Positions 6,482 to 13,693 of a stretch of 13,811 bases of DNA are shown here, one piece after another. The DNA lies in NCBI GenBank assembly GCA_964639275.1, contig CAZXCQ010000175.1, positions 1 through 13,811 on the forward strand, in the 5' to 3' direction. The position numbers and the translations under genes are program-made. Every line of letters starts with the position of its first letter. Position 1 is the stretch's first letter. The notes under the pieces were generated by a model, which had not been told where the DNA came from, did no database searches, and saw only the letters and a program-made list of their open reading frames with translations. The DNA is from CAZXCQ01 sp964639275 (GTDB lineage: Bacteria; Desulfobacterota; DSM-4660; Desulfatiglandales; Desulfatiglandaceae).

Positions 6482-7639
6482 TTGAGAGATTTTTTTTTGA
6501 AAGGCATTTCGCTGAGCGAAGACGAGAGGCTGGTTCTCGAGACCGTCCAGGACCTCTGCCGGAAAGAGATCGGGCCGCGGGCCGCGGAAGTGGATAGAGA
6601 TGAGAGGTTTCCGTGGGAAAACATAGAGAAGATCAATGAGATCGGTCTCAACGGTCTTTTTATTCCCGAGGCCTATGGCGGAAACCCGGTTTCAAAGACA
6701 GCCTGGCTGGTAGTCCTGAAAGAGATCTCAAAGGCCTGTCCCTCGACGGGCATCATCCTTGCGACAACATCGCACAGTTGCTATCCCATCGCGAAGTTCG
6801 GGACCCATGAACAGAAAGAGAAGTTTCTGCCCATGTTTCTCAAAGGTGCCCTGGGGGCCATTTCAATGACGGAGAGCCATGCAGGCTCTGATGTGAGGGC
6901 CATGAAGTCTACGGCGGTAAAAACCGCTGACGGCTACCTTATCAACGGGACAAAGAGCTTTGTCACCACGGGCGATGCAGCCGATGTCTTTAGCATCTTT
7001 TTGAAGGTCAAGGAGGGTGAAAAGGTATTGGGCCTGAGTCCTTTTGTTGTCACCAAGGATGCGGCCGGTTTTAGTGTGGGGAAAAAAGAGGAGAAGATGG
7101 GGGTTCGTGCATCCAGTACGGCAGGGATAATCCTCGAGGATTGTCACGTCCCCGCTGATCACCTGATTGGCCCGCCAGGCGAGGGATTCAAGATCCTCCT
7201 GGCTTATCTAAACGACTCCAGACCCAATATCGCGGCCCAGGCCGTGGGTGTTGCCGAGGCGGCCTTTGACGCAGCGGTCTCTTATGCCAACGAGCGAATA
7301 CAGTTTGGCAAGCGCATCATCGAGCATCAGGGGATTCAATTCATGATTGCCGAGATGGCCACGCGGATTCAGGCGGCGTGGCAATCGGTCCTCTATGTGG
7401 CAAAACTGATGGATCTTGGTTATGAAGATTTCTCGGCCGAGGCCTCCATGGCCAAACTCATGGCATCGGAGGTGGCTGAAAGGGTGGCTTCTGATGCGAT
7501 ACAAATCCATGGTGGTTATGGTTATTGCCGCGACTACCCCGTGGAGAGGATCCTGCGCGACTCAAAGATTACCCAGATCTACGAGGGGACAAGTCAGATT
7601 CAAAAAATCGTCATCGGGAGGCGTTTCACAAGAAAATAA
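6482..7639 (+). CDS. Acyl-CoA dehydrogenase (FAD)
   Basis: A 385-residue protein of standard length for soluble acyl-CoA dehydrogenases, which introduce a 2,3-double bond and pass electrons to electron-transfer flavoprotein. Motifs in order: the helical N-domain; the flavin/substrate segment MTESHAGSD (129-137, with Ser where most members have Pro); the beta domain GYLINGTKSFVTTG (151-164); the FAD-contact stretch NERIQFGKRI (270-279); IHGGYGYCRDYPVERILRD (342-360); and the catalytic base Glu368 in IYEGTSQIQ. The start is TTG with an excellent ribosome site. It lies 16 bases after the SDR. Downstream the operon is interrupted by a structured 88-bp repeat. In an alicyclic pathway this would be the AliB-like or dicarboxyl-CoA dehydrogenase. 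No ETF genes are in view. Confidence 0.95.
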   Translation: MRDFFLKGISLSEDERLVLETVQDLCRKEIGPRAAEVDRDERFPWENIEKINEIGLNGLFIPEAYGGNPVSKTAWLVVLKEISKACPSTGIILATTSHSCYPIAKFGTHEQKEKFLPMFLKGALGAISMTESHAGSDVRAMKSTAVKTADGYLINGTKSFVTTGDAADVFSIFLKVKEGEKVLGLSPFVVTKDAAGFSVGKKEEKMGVRASSTAGIILEDCHVPADHLIGPPGEGFKILLAYLNDSRPNIAAQAVGVAEAAFDAAVSYANERIQFGKRIIEHQGIQFMIAEMATRIQAAWQSVLYVAKLMDLGYEDFSAEASMAKLMASEVAERVASDAIQIHGGYGYCRDYPVERILRDSKITQIYEGTSQIQKIVIGRRFTRK

Positions 7640-7644
7640 GCACA

Positions 7645-7732
7645 AGGTAACACTTTAGCCCTTTGAAACGCGGGCAATGGGGATTCCGAACCCCCATTGC
7701 CCTGTCTCAATTCCAATTTTAAAGGAAAGCTA
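7645..7732. repeat. 88-bp structured intergenic repeat, copy 1
   Basis: Shared with 13396-13482 over its whole length. The core is a perfect 11-bp stem, GGGCAATGGGG (7672-7682) with CCCCATTGCCC (7692-7702), around a 9-base loop. Outer conserved flanks begin AGGTAACACTTTAGCC and end GAAAGCTA. TAGC and GCTA near the two ends can also pair, and in this copy CCTTTGAAA can pair with TTTTAAAGG through one G-U. It fills the 130-base gap between the acyl-CoA dehydrogenase and the next gene. It could be a MITE-like/REP element or a processing or attenuation hairpin. There is no terminator-type T-run directly after the stem. Confidence 0.8.
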
Positions 7733-7769
7733 GATTGATAAAACACAAGGAATAGGAGAAAAAATCATT

Positions 7770-8651
7770 ATGGCGGATCAAACAAAGAGCGTTGGGGTTC
7801 TGGGGGCCGGCACCATGGGCTCCGGAATAGCCATTGTGTCTGCGCGAGCAGGATTTAGGACAGTCCTTGTTGAAAAGGATCAGGAGGTCCTGGATAGAGG
7901 TCTCGAACTGATCGACCGGTTCTTTGCCAAGAGTGTAGAAAAGAAAAAAATGACGGCCGAGCAAAAGGACGCGATCATGAAGGAAAAGCTCATAGAGACC
8001 CTCAAATACGAGGATCTGGCCGATTGCGAATTTGTCGTCGAGGCGGTCTATGAGGACCTGGAGGTCAAAAAACAGGCCTTTTACCGGGCCCACGGGGTCT
8101 GCCCTCCCGAGACTATCCTGGCCTCAAATACCTCGACCCTGTCTATTACTGCCATCGCGGCGGGGTCCGGCCGACCCGAACGGACGATCGGCATGCACTT
8201 TTGCCTGCCCGCACAGGTGATGAAACTCGTCGAGGTGACCCGGGGGCTCCAGACCAGCGACGAGACCTATGATAGGGCCATGGAATTCGGCAAGACCCTT
8301 GGTCAGGTTCTTGTCACCACCCAGGAAACGCCGGGGTTTATCCTGAACCACTTTATTGTGGCCTTTAATAATGCCTGTATCAAGGCCTACGAAGATGGAC
8401 TGGCGTCGGTGGAGGACATTGACAAGGCAGTAAAACTGGGACTGGGATATCCCATGGGCCCCTTTGAACTCCTGGACTATATCGGGATGGATACCCAGCT
8501 GAGGGTATCACTCGCCCTGTTTGAGCAGGTTCAGGACACACGCTACTGGCCTCCGCCACTGGTCAGACGGATGGTCGATGCGGGATATTTGGGCCGGAAG
8601 ACAGGCAAGGGGTTCTATGAATACGAACGGGCCGGGATGTTTGGCGCCTAA
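7770..8651 (+). CDS. 3-hydroxyacyl-CoA dehydrogenase (3-hydroxybutyryl-CoA dehydrogenase type), first of tandem pair
   Basis: A 293-residue stand-alone dehydrogenase that should oxidise L-3-hydroxyacyl-CoA to 3-oxoacyl-CoA with NAD. It has an intact Rossmann motif GVLGAGTMGSG (9-19) and an acidic residue E35 ending strand 2, consistent with NAD. The catalytic set is S122 (SNTSTLS), H143 (GMHF), E155 (KLVEV) and N193 (GFILN). The C-terminal helical domain contains GLGYPMGPFELLD and the GRKTGKGFYEY signature. A small oddity is CLP after GMHF where FNP is usual. AGGAG at 7754-7758 supports the ATG. The stop is 13 bases before the second copy of the family. The gene is preceded by the 88-bp repeat, so it may begin a separately expressed segment. 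Confidence 0.94.
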   Translation: MADQTKSVGVLGAGTMGSGIAIVSARAGFRTVLVEKDQEVLDRGLELIDRFFAKSVEKKKMTAEQKDAIMKEKLIETLKYEDLADCEFVVEAVYEDLEVKKQAFYRAHGVCPPETILASNTSTLSITAIAAGSGRPERTIGMHFCLPAQVMKLVEVTRGLQTSDETYDRAMEFGKTLGQVLVTTQETPGFILNHFIVAFNNACIKAYEDGLASVEDIDKAVKLGLGYPMGPFELLDYIGMDTQLRVSLALFEQVQDTRYWPPPLVRRMVDAGYLGRKTGKGFYEYERAGMFGA

Positions 8652-8664
8652 GGAGGAAGTCACC

Positions 8665-9537
8665 ATGCAGATAAAGAAGGTCGGCATTGCAGGTCTTGAT
8701 GGGTTGGGAACCGGAATTGCCCATGTTGCGGCCAGCGGAGGATTTTCTGTGGCCGTCTGGGATTCAGACAAAAAGATCCTCGATCGCGGAAAACAGGCAC
8801 TAAACGAGTCGATTGAGAGGGCCGTTGAATCGGGCGCCATCAACAAAGAAGACAAAGAGAACATCCTGTCTCAAATGATCGTTAGTACCGATATCACCGC
8901 CTTGAAGGATGCGGATCTGGTTATCGAGTCGGTCTCCGAGGACCTTGATCTCAAAAAAAGGATCTTCTCAGAGGTATCAGACCGGGTAAGGGGAGATGCG
9001 GTGCTTGCCACGACCACCTCCTGTTATTCGGTGACAGAGATTTGCCGGGCCGCAAAAGGTCCGGAGCGGGCACTGGGGATGCACTTTTTTAAGCCTGCTC
9101 CGGATGTAAAACTCGTCGAGGTTGTTAGGGCTGTGGATTCTTCACAGGCGGTCATTGACCAGATCGTGGATTTCTGCGCAAAGATCGGCAAAGAGACGGT
9201 GGTGGCCAAGGATTCCCCTGGTTTTATTGTCAATTACCTCTTTGTTCCGTATATGAATCAGGCCCTTGAATATTATGACCACGGTCTTGCCGATAAAGAG
9301 GGCCTGGATACAGCCCTCCGAATGGGGCTGGGGTACCCCCGGGGTCCCTTGGCCCTGATCGATCAATTGGGTCTGGACGAGCACCTCCATTTGACATCGG
9401 TGTTGTATGATCGTCTCAAAGATTCCCGGTTTGCCCCACCGCCCATTTTGAAAAGGATGGTGGATGGCGGGAGACTCGGGAAAAAGACCGGCCAGGGTTT
9501 TTACACCTATGATGAAACAGACCCATCAGGAGAATAA
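8665..9537 (+). CDS. Divergent 3-hydroxyacyl-CoA dehydrogenase, second of tandem pair
   Basis: A 290-residue protein starting at ATG 8665, preceded by AGGAGG (8651-8656) at 8 bases. The frame is open further upstream, but only inside the previous gene. It belongs to the same family as its neighbour and keeps S119, H140, E152 and N190, plus GLGYPRGPLALID and GKKTGQGFYTY. It differs at two conserved sites. The dinucleotide motif reads G10-L-D12-G-L-G15, with Asp in place of the second glycine of GxGxxG. The active-site segment reads TTTSCYS where the family has SNTSSLS. D33 after strand 2 still suggests NAD. The ATG of the next gene overlaps its stop by one base, so the two are translationally coupled. 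It may act on a bulky or cyclic hydroxyacyl-CoA, or have weakened cofactor binding; this is inference. Confidence 0.92.
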   Translation: MQIKKVGIAGLDGLGTGIAHVAASGGFSVAVWDSDKKILDRGKQALNESIERAVESGAINKEDKENILSQMIVSTDITALKDADLVIESVSEDLDLKKRIFSEVSDRVRGDAVLATTTSCYSVTEICRAAKGPERALGMHFFKPAPDVKLVEVVRAVDSSQAVIDQIVDFCAKIGKETVVAKDSPGFIVNYLFVPYMNQALEYYDHGLADKEGLDTALRMGLGYPRGPLALIDQLGLDEHLHLTSVLYDRLKDSRFAPPPILKRMVDGGRLGKKTGQGFYTYDETDPSGE

Positions 9538-11480
9538 TGGTGTATCCTTTTCTCTTTAGACCGTTCAAGCTCAAGGGGCTGGTCATACCCAACAGGATCC
9601 TTATGGCCCCCATGGGCAACAATCTGGCAGACCCCCGGGGGATGGTAACACCACGCACCCGGGCCTACTACCTGGAAAGGGCCAGGGGCGGAGTGGGCAT
9701 GATCATAACCGAGGCCGTTGCGGTAAACCTCGCCGGCAGGCACCGTGCCGGCGGGTTGTCTCTCTTTGATAGTTCGCATGAAGATGGAATGGGGAGATTG
9801 GTCGAAGCCCTTCACGACCAGGGATCAACAGTGGCCATTCAACTCAACCACAGTGGGAGGTTGGTTGACCCCAATGTCAGCGGGGGCCGTGTGATGGGCC
9901 CATCCGCCATACAGGCTCCGCCAAGGACAGTTTTACCGACCCCTTTTACCATAAAGGAGATAGAGGAAACCATTTCGGATTTTGCCCAATCAGCCAAGAG
10001 GGCCGTTGATCTGGGTTTTGATGCCATTGAGATCCATGGGGCCCACGGCTATCTCGTCCACCAGTTTTTCTCGCCACGGTCGAATCAGCGAAAAGATCCA
10101 TACGGCGAAGACCTCGAAGGCCGGATGAGGTTTCCCCTTGAGATCGTAAGGTCTATCAGAGAATCGGTTAGCGAGGATTTCCCCCTTATTTTCAGGATCA
10201 GTGCGGTTGAAGAGGAAGAAGGGGGGATTGTGGTGGAAGAAGCCATATCCCTGGGCAAGGCCCTGAAGGCTGCCGGTGTGGATATCCTTCACGTCTCCGC
10301 CGGAACCACGGAGGGGCCCCGGTCCTCCGTATACACCATTCAGCCACAGGCATTACCCGAAGGATGTCTGATCCATTTTGCAGAACGGTTTAGAAAAGAG
10401 GTAGGACCTCCCGTAATCGCTGTGGGCCGGATAACCAGGCCGGAGATGGCAGAACGATTTTTGACCGAAGGCCGTGTTGATCTGATCGCACTGGGACGGG
10501 GTCTCCTCGCCGACCCACAGTGGCCGAACAAGGCGGCAGGTAAGCTAAAAGGGCCCATCCGGGAGTGCATTGCCTGCAACAGGTGCGTTGAGACTGTCAT
10601 CAATCAGAACCCGATTGCCTGCTCGGTCAATCCCCTCACAGGAAATGAAGAGAGGCTCCCTTTGAAGATGGCCGTAACCCCCAAGAAGATTGCCGTTGCG
10701 GGCGCGGGTCCGGCAGGTCTCGAGGTCGCCTCCACGGCCGCCTCTCTCGGGCACCGGGTCCTCCTGTATGAAAAGGAAAAGCGAATCGGCGGCCAATTGT
10801 GGGAGGCCTCGGCCCCGCCCTACAAAGGTCTCCTTCAAAAACTGATCCGTTACTACGAATCCCGGGTTTCAGAGACAGGGGTTGATCTTCATCTGGGCGA
10901 GGAGCTTACCGAGGAAACCCTGAAACGCCAGGCCGTGGATGCGGTGATTGTGGCCACGGGATCGCACGCCATTCGTCCGGCCGTTCCCGGCGCTGATCAA
11001 CCTCATGTGGTCATGGCCCGGGATGTGCTCCTGGGTGAGCCTTTCTTGGGCGATCGAATCGTGGTGGTGGGCGGTGGCCTGGTGGGTTGTGAAACAGCGG
11101 AACTGCTGGCTGGCAGGGGGAAAGCCATAAAGATCATCGAGATGCTCGATGACGTCGCCCTGGATGTGGAGGCAAGGACCCGGCTTTTGCTCCTGGAAAG
11201 ACTTGACCAGCTCGGGGTCGAGATCGCTACCGGTTGCAAACTCCGGTCAATAGGTCGCGACCACATCGTCGCTGAAGCGGAAGGGCATGAATGCGCAATC
11301 CCGGCAGATACGGTGGTCCTGGCCATCGGCCGCATGCCAGAAAACGAACTGGCAAGCAGACTCAAAGCCGGCGGTTTGAAATTCCATACCGTCGGGGATT
11401 GCGCGGGGTCAAAAAACATCAAGGAGGCGATCCACCAGGGATTCCGGGTGGTCTGTGAGAATCTGACCCCCCCGGAATGA
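9537..11480 (+). CDS. OYE-family FMN/4Fe-4S/FAD enoyl-CoA reductase (2,4-dienoyl-CoA reductase architecture)
   Basis: A 647-residue protein. The N-terminal TIM barrel (about 1-340) of the Old Yellow Enzyme type binds FMN: APMGNNL (24-30), IQLNHSGR (101-108), and IHGAHGYLVHQFFSPRSNQR (166-185) with H167, H170 and Y172. A 4Fe-4S site follows, C344-x2-C347-x2-C350-x11-C362. FAD binds at GAGPAG (389-394) and NAD(P)H at VVGGGLVG (510-517), where E535 after the second strand hints at NADH. The closing TVGDCAG (618-624) is the family's FAD motif. The length matches E. coli FadH relatives, BaiCD/BaiH-type enzymes, and the 2-naphthoyl-CoA reductases. It has the OYE H-x-x-H pair that FadH lacks, so FadH function should not be assumed. 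The ATG overlaps the upstream stop (TAATG), with AGGAG at 9528-9532. Confidence 0.93.
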   Translation: MVYPFLFRPFKLKGLVIPNRILMAPMGNNLADPRGMVTPRTRAYYLERARGGVGMIITEAVAVNLAGRHRAGGLSLFDSSHEDGMGRLVEALHDQGSTVAIQLNHSGRLVDPNVSGGRVMGPSAIQAPPRTVLPTPFTIKEIEETISDFAQSAKRAVDLGFDAIEIHGAHGYLVHQFFSPRSNQRKDPYGEDLEGRMRFPLEIVRSIRESVSEDFPLIFRISAVEEEEGGIVVEEAISLGKALKAAGVDILHVSAGTTEGPRSSVYTIQPQALPEGCLIHFAERFRKEVGPPVIAVGRITRPEMAERFLTEGRVDLIALGRGLLADPQWPNKAAGKLKGPIRECIACNRCVETVINQNPIACSVNPLTGNEERLPLKMAVTPKKIAVAGAGPAGLEVASTAASLGHRVLLYEKEKRIGGQLWEASAPPYKGLLQKLIRYYESRVSETGVDLHLGEELTEETLKRQAVDAVIVATGSHAIRPAVPGADQPHVVMARDVLLGEPFLGDRIVVVGGGLVGCETAELLAGRGKAIKIIEMLDDVALDVEARTRLLLLERLDQLGVEIATGCKLRSIGRDHIVAEAEGHECAIPADTVVLAIGRMPENELASRLKAGGLKFHTVGDCAGSKNIKEAIHQGFRVVCENLTPPE

Positions 11481-11503
11481 AACCGGCAAATCCGAAGATA
11501 ACC

Positions 11504-11550
11504 GGATTCCCATAGGGCCTGCCTTGACGAAGGTCGGGACCCGGGAATCC
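11504..11550. repeat. REP-like degenerate palindrome, copy 2
   Basis: GGATTCCC (11504-11511) and GGGAATCC (11543-11550) pair perfectly over 8 bp. A small inner stem, CCTT-GACG-AAGG (11522-11533), lies between them. It sits 24 bases after the reductase stop and may act as a weak transcriptional or mRNA-stability element. It is related to the elements at 2491 and 13536. Confidence 0.5.
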
Positions 11551-11626
11551 AGTAGCAGTTGGCCGGGCCTATCGAGAAATTGTCACCGATTTTGCTGCGG
11601 CTCGCCACCGCATGTCGTTATTCCAT

Positions 11627-11631
11627 AGGAG
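11627..11631 (+). promoter_or_regulatory. Ribosome binding site favouring GTG 11639
   Basis: AGGAG lies 7 bases before GTG 11639. The in-frame ATG at 11612 has no Shine-Dalgarno-like sequence, and its extra nine codons (MSLFHRRRP) look unlike a conserved ligase N-terminus. Confidence 0.7.
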
Positions 11632-11638
11632 AAGACCT

Positions 11639-13291
11639 GTGAAAGGTAGAGAACTCACAGAAAGCTATTTCTACACCCCGGGGGAAATTCCCCCCGGGGT
11701 GACCCTGGGAGAGTACCTGGAACGAACCATCCATCGATTCCCCGACAGAAAGGCCTTTGTGTTCCGCGACAGGACTGTCACCTGGAAAGAGCTTGACCGG
11801 ATCGTGGATCAACTGGTTTTGGCGCTCATCGACCGGGGAATCGGACACGGGGACAAGGTGGCGGTCCTCTTTCCAAACCGGCTCGAATTTATTTACTCTG
11901 CCCTGGCCCTCGCCAGGCTGGGCGCGGTCAATATCCCCATCTCAGAGAGGCTTCGTCAGCGAGAAATTCGGTATATACTCAAAAGGACAGAGGCCGTGGC
12001 CATCATTATGGTCAACGAATTCTGGGGGTTTTCTTTTTCCGATCTGATGTCCGACTTACGCGATGATCTGCCCCGACTCAGCCACATCATTGTCTCTGGG
12101 AAAAAGACACATCCCCACGAGATCGTCCTTGAAGAATTGATCAATAGAGACTGGGAAGACGCCTATCCTGACAACTATTATCACAGGGTCTATCACAAGC
12201 AGCACCCGGTGGAGGCCGATGACCTTTTGGAAATCGTCTTTACCTCCGGTACAACCGGCGATCCAAAGGGGGTCATGCACACCCACAACACACGATGCCG
12301 GTCCGCCCTGGGGACTATCAGCGGAACCCGGCTCACCCACGAGGACGTCTGGCTCATCATGGTCCCCCTTTCCCACACAACCGCCCTGGTCAACGCGTTT
12401 TACACCTCTGTCATCAGTGGATCATGTGGTGTACTTCTCGAGACCTGGAATGTGGAAGAGGCATTCAAGGAGATCGAAAGAAACCGCGTCACCATACCCA
12501 TTGGCGTCCCGACCATGCCCATCATGATGCTTCAACATCCTGACATGAACAACTATGACCTGTCCTCCCTCAGGACCATGGCCCTTGCCGGTGCCCCCCT
12601 CCCGGTGGAGGTAGCCCACCAGATCATCGATCGGATGGGATGTTATATGACCTCGGCCTACGGCATGACAGAAACGGCCATCAGCAACATAACCTCACTC
12701 GATGACGAGGTGGAGATCGTCTGTAGGACCGTGGGAAAGCCCCAGCCCGGGATGGAACATAAAGTGGTCGACAAAGACCGAAGGATCGTCCCCATTGGTC
12801 AGGAAGGCGAGGCATGCGCAAGAGGACAGAACGTCTGCATCGGCTATTTCAAGGACCCAGAGCGAACAGCCGAGGTCATCGATGATCGAGGCTGGATCTA
12901 CAGCGGAGACCTGGCCAGGATGGACGAGGAAGGGAACCTGATCATCGTGGGAAGGATCAAGGATGTGATCGTCCGGGGGGGTGAGAATATCTCGCCCACC
13001 GAAATGGAGGATATTCTTTACACCTATGACAGGATAGAACAGGTCGCCGTGATCGGGGTACCTGACGATCGTCTCGGGGAAGGGACCTGCGCCTGTATTA
13101 TCCCCAAAAAAGGGATGTCTTTTACCTACGATGAAATGAAAGGCTTTCTCAAGGACAAGGTGGCAAGATTCAAAATCCCCGATCGCATCGAGTTGATGGG
13201 CAAATTCCCGACGACACCCAGTGGCAAGATCCGCAAGGTGGAACTGAGAGAAATGATGGCAAAGAAGATTGAGTCCGAGAAGAAGCAGTAA
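11639..13291 (+). CDS. AMP-forming acyl-CoA ligase (ANL superfamily)
   Basis: A 550-residue protein from GTG 11639; ATG 11612 is the alternative start and would give 559. It activates a carboxylic acid with ATP to an acyl-adenylate, then transfers it to CoA. The ANL motifs are intact: the P-loop-like TSGTTGDPKG (202-211), YGMTE (341-345), YSGDLA (421-426), the hinge GRIKDVIVRGGENI (438-451), and the C-terminal catalytic lysine in PSGKIRK (K530). Length is normal, with no signal peptide or membrane segment. A 158-base gap with a palindrome separates it from the reductase gene, so it may be expressed from its own promoter. A very GC-rich hairpin lies just inside the coding region. It is the obvious entry enzyme for the pathway (AliA-like position). 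Fatty, aromatic and alicyclic acids cannot be distinguished by eye. Confidence 0.95.
   Translation: MKGRELTESYFYTPGEIPPGVTLGEYLERTIHRFPDRKAFVFRDRTVTWKELDRIVDQLVLALIDRGIGHGDKVAVLFPNRLEFIYSALALARLGAVNIPISERLRQREIRYILKRTEAVAIIMVNEFWGFSFSDLMSDLRDDLPRLSHIIVSGKKTHPHEIVLEELINRDWEDAYPDNYYHRVYHKQHPVEADDLLEIVFTSGTTGDPKGVMHTHNTRCRSALGTISGTRLTHEDVWLIMVPLSHTTALVNAFYTSVISGSCGVLLETWNVEEAFKEIERNRVTIPIGVPTMPIMMLQHPDMNNYDLSSLRTMALAGAPLPVEVAHQIIDRMGCYMTSAYGMTETAISNITSLDDEVEIVCRTVGKPQPGMEHKVVDKDRRIVPIGQEGEACARGQNVCIGYFKDPERTAEVIDDRGWIYSGDLARMDEEGNLIIVGRIKDVIVRGGENISPTEMEDILYTYDRIEQVAVIGVPDDRLGEGTCACIIPKKGMSFTYDEMKGFLKDKVARFKIPDRIELMGKFPTTPSGKIRKVELREMMAKKIESEKKQ
11674..11701 (+). other. Strong hairpin inside the 5' coding region of the ligase
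   Basis: CACCCCGGGGG (11674-11684) and CCCCCGGGGTG (11691-11701) form a perfect 11-bp stem with ten G-C pairs around the 6-base loop AAATTC. It begins 35 bases after the start codon and encodes TPGEIPPG. It could slow translation or transcription elongation, or it could simply reflect the Pro/Gly codons. Confidence 0.7.
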
Positions 13292-13395
13292 CACAACAGT
13301 CCACAGGCAGAGGGCGAAGCACGCAGATTTGCCCCTCGGCAGGAAAAAACACGTATTCACTCTGGGAACCCTGCGTCCGTGGGGACCTATCATTC

Positions 13396-13482
13396 AGGTA
13401 ACACTTTAGCCTTTTGAAACCCGGGGAATGGGGTTCCGAAATCCCCATTCCCCTCTCTCAGTTCCAATTTTGATGAAAGCTA
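13396..13482. repeat. Structured intergenic repeat, copy 2
   Basis: The counterpart of 7645-7732, 87 bases long. Stem GGGGAATGGGG (13423-13433) pairs perfectly with CCCCATTCCCC (13443-13453) around a 9-base loop. Relative to copy 1, one C-G pair of the stem has become G-C, with both arms changed. The flanks AGGTAACACTTTAGCC and GAAAGCTA are identical to copy 1. It lies 105 bases after the ligase stop. Confidence 0.8.
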
Positions 13483-13535
13483 ATTCCATCTCGCATTCAA
13501 GATGATCTTATTGGGAGCAGAAGTAGTTGAAAATC

Positions 13536-13563
13536 CTGGATTCCGACTTTCGTAGGAATGACA
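13536..13563. repeat. REP-like degenerate palindrome, copy 3
   Basis: ATTCCGAC and GTAGGAAT (13540-13559) pair with one mismatch around a TTTC loop. The CTGGATTCC start and GGAATGAC end match the usual outer sequence of the dispersed GGATTCC...GGAATGAC repeats. It is in the opposite orientation to the copy at 2491. Confidence 0.55.
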
Positions 13564-13639
13564 TTAAAGAACTTTTGCAAGAGTCTCTACAATGCGTTGC
13601 GAATCAGCTTTGTTGCTGACCATCTGGGACAGGGAATTA

Positions 13640-13654
13640 CGATCATCTTGATCG
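13640..13654. promoter_or_regulatory. Short inverted repeat, possible operator
   Basis: CGATCA-TCT-TGATCG is a perfect 6-bp inverted repeat, 39 bases before the possible start codon at 13694 and 14 bases before a TTGACA hexamer. It could be a binding site for a regulator of the gene starting at the right edge. No -10 box in proper register was found. Confidence 0.2.
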
Positions 13655-13693
13655 CAATCTGGAATAAGTTGACACTCCTACAGGGACTATCTA

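Larger units (their letters stand above)
13292..13693. other. Noncoding stretch downstream of the ligase
   Basis: About 400 bases without a supportable gene. The first 100 bases hold only weak, imperfect GC-rich pairings (GAGGGC near 13310 with GCCCCTC near 13331) and no clear T-tailed terminator. Then come the second 88-bp repeat, a REP-like palindrome, and a 6-bp inverted repeat before a possible new gene. Confidence 0.55.

Noticed and set aside
7672..7702. Reading the 88-bp repeat core as an ordinary rho-independent terminator
   Set aside because: No T-run follows the stem directly, and conserved flanks shared with the second copy extend far beyond a terminator. A terminator-like effect is not excluded.
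9731..9753. Perfect 8-bp inverted repeat CGCCGGCA / TGCCGGCG inside the OYE reductase gene
   Set aside because: It lies well inside a conserved-looking coding region encoding AGRHRAG and is explained by GC-rich codons.
12695..13393. 232-codon minus-strand open frame opposite the ligase
   Set aside because: The plus-strand ligase carries all ANL motifs through this region; the reverse frame is composition-driven.
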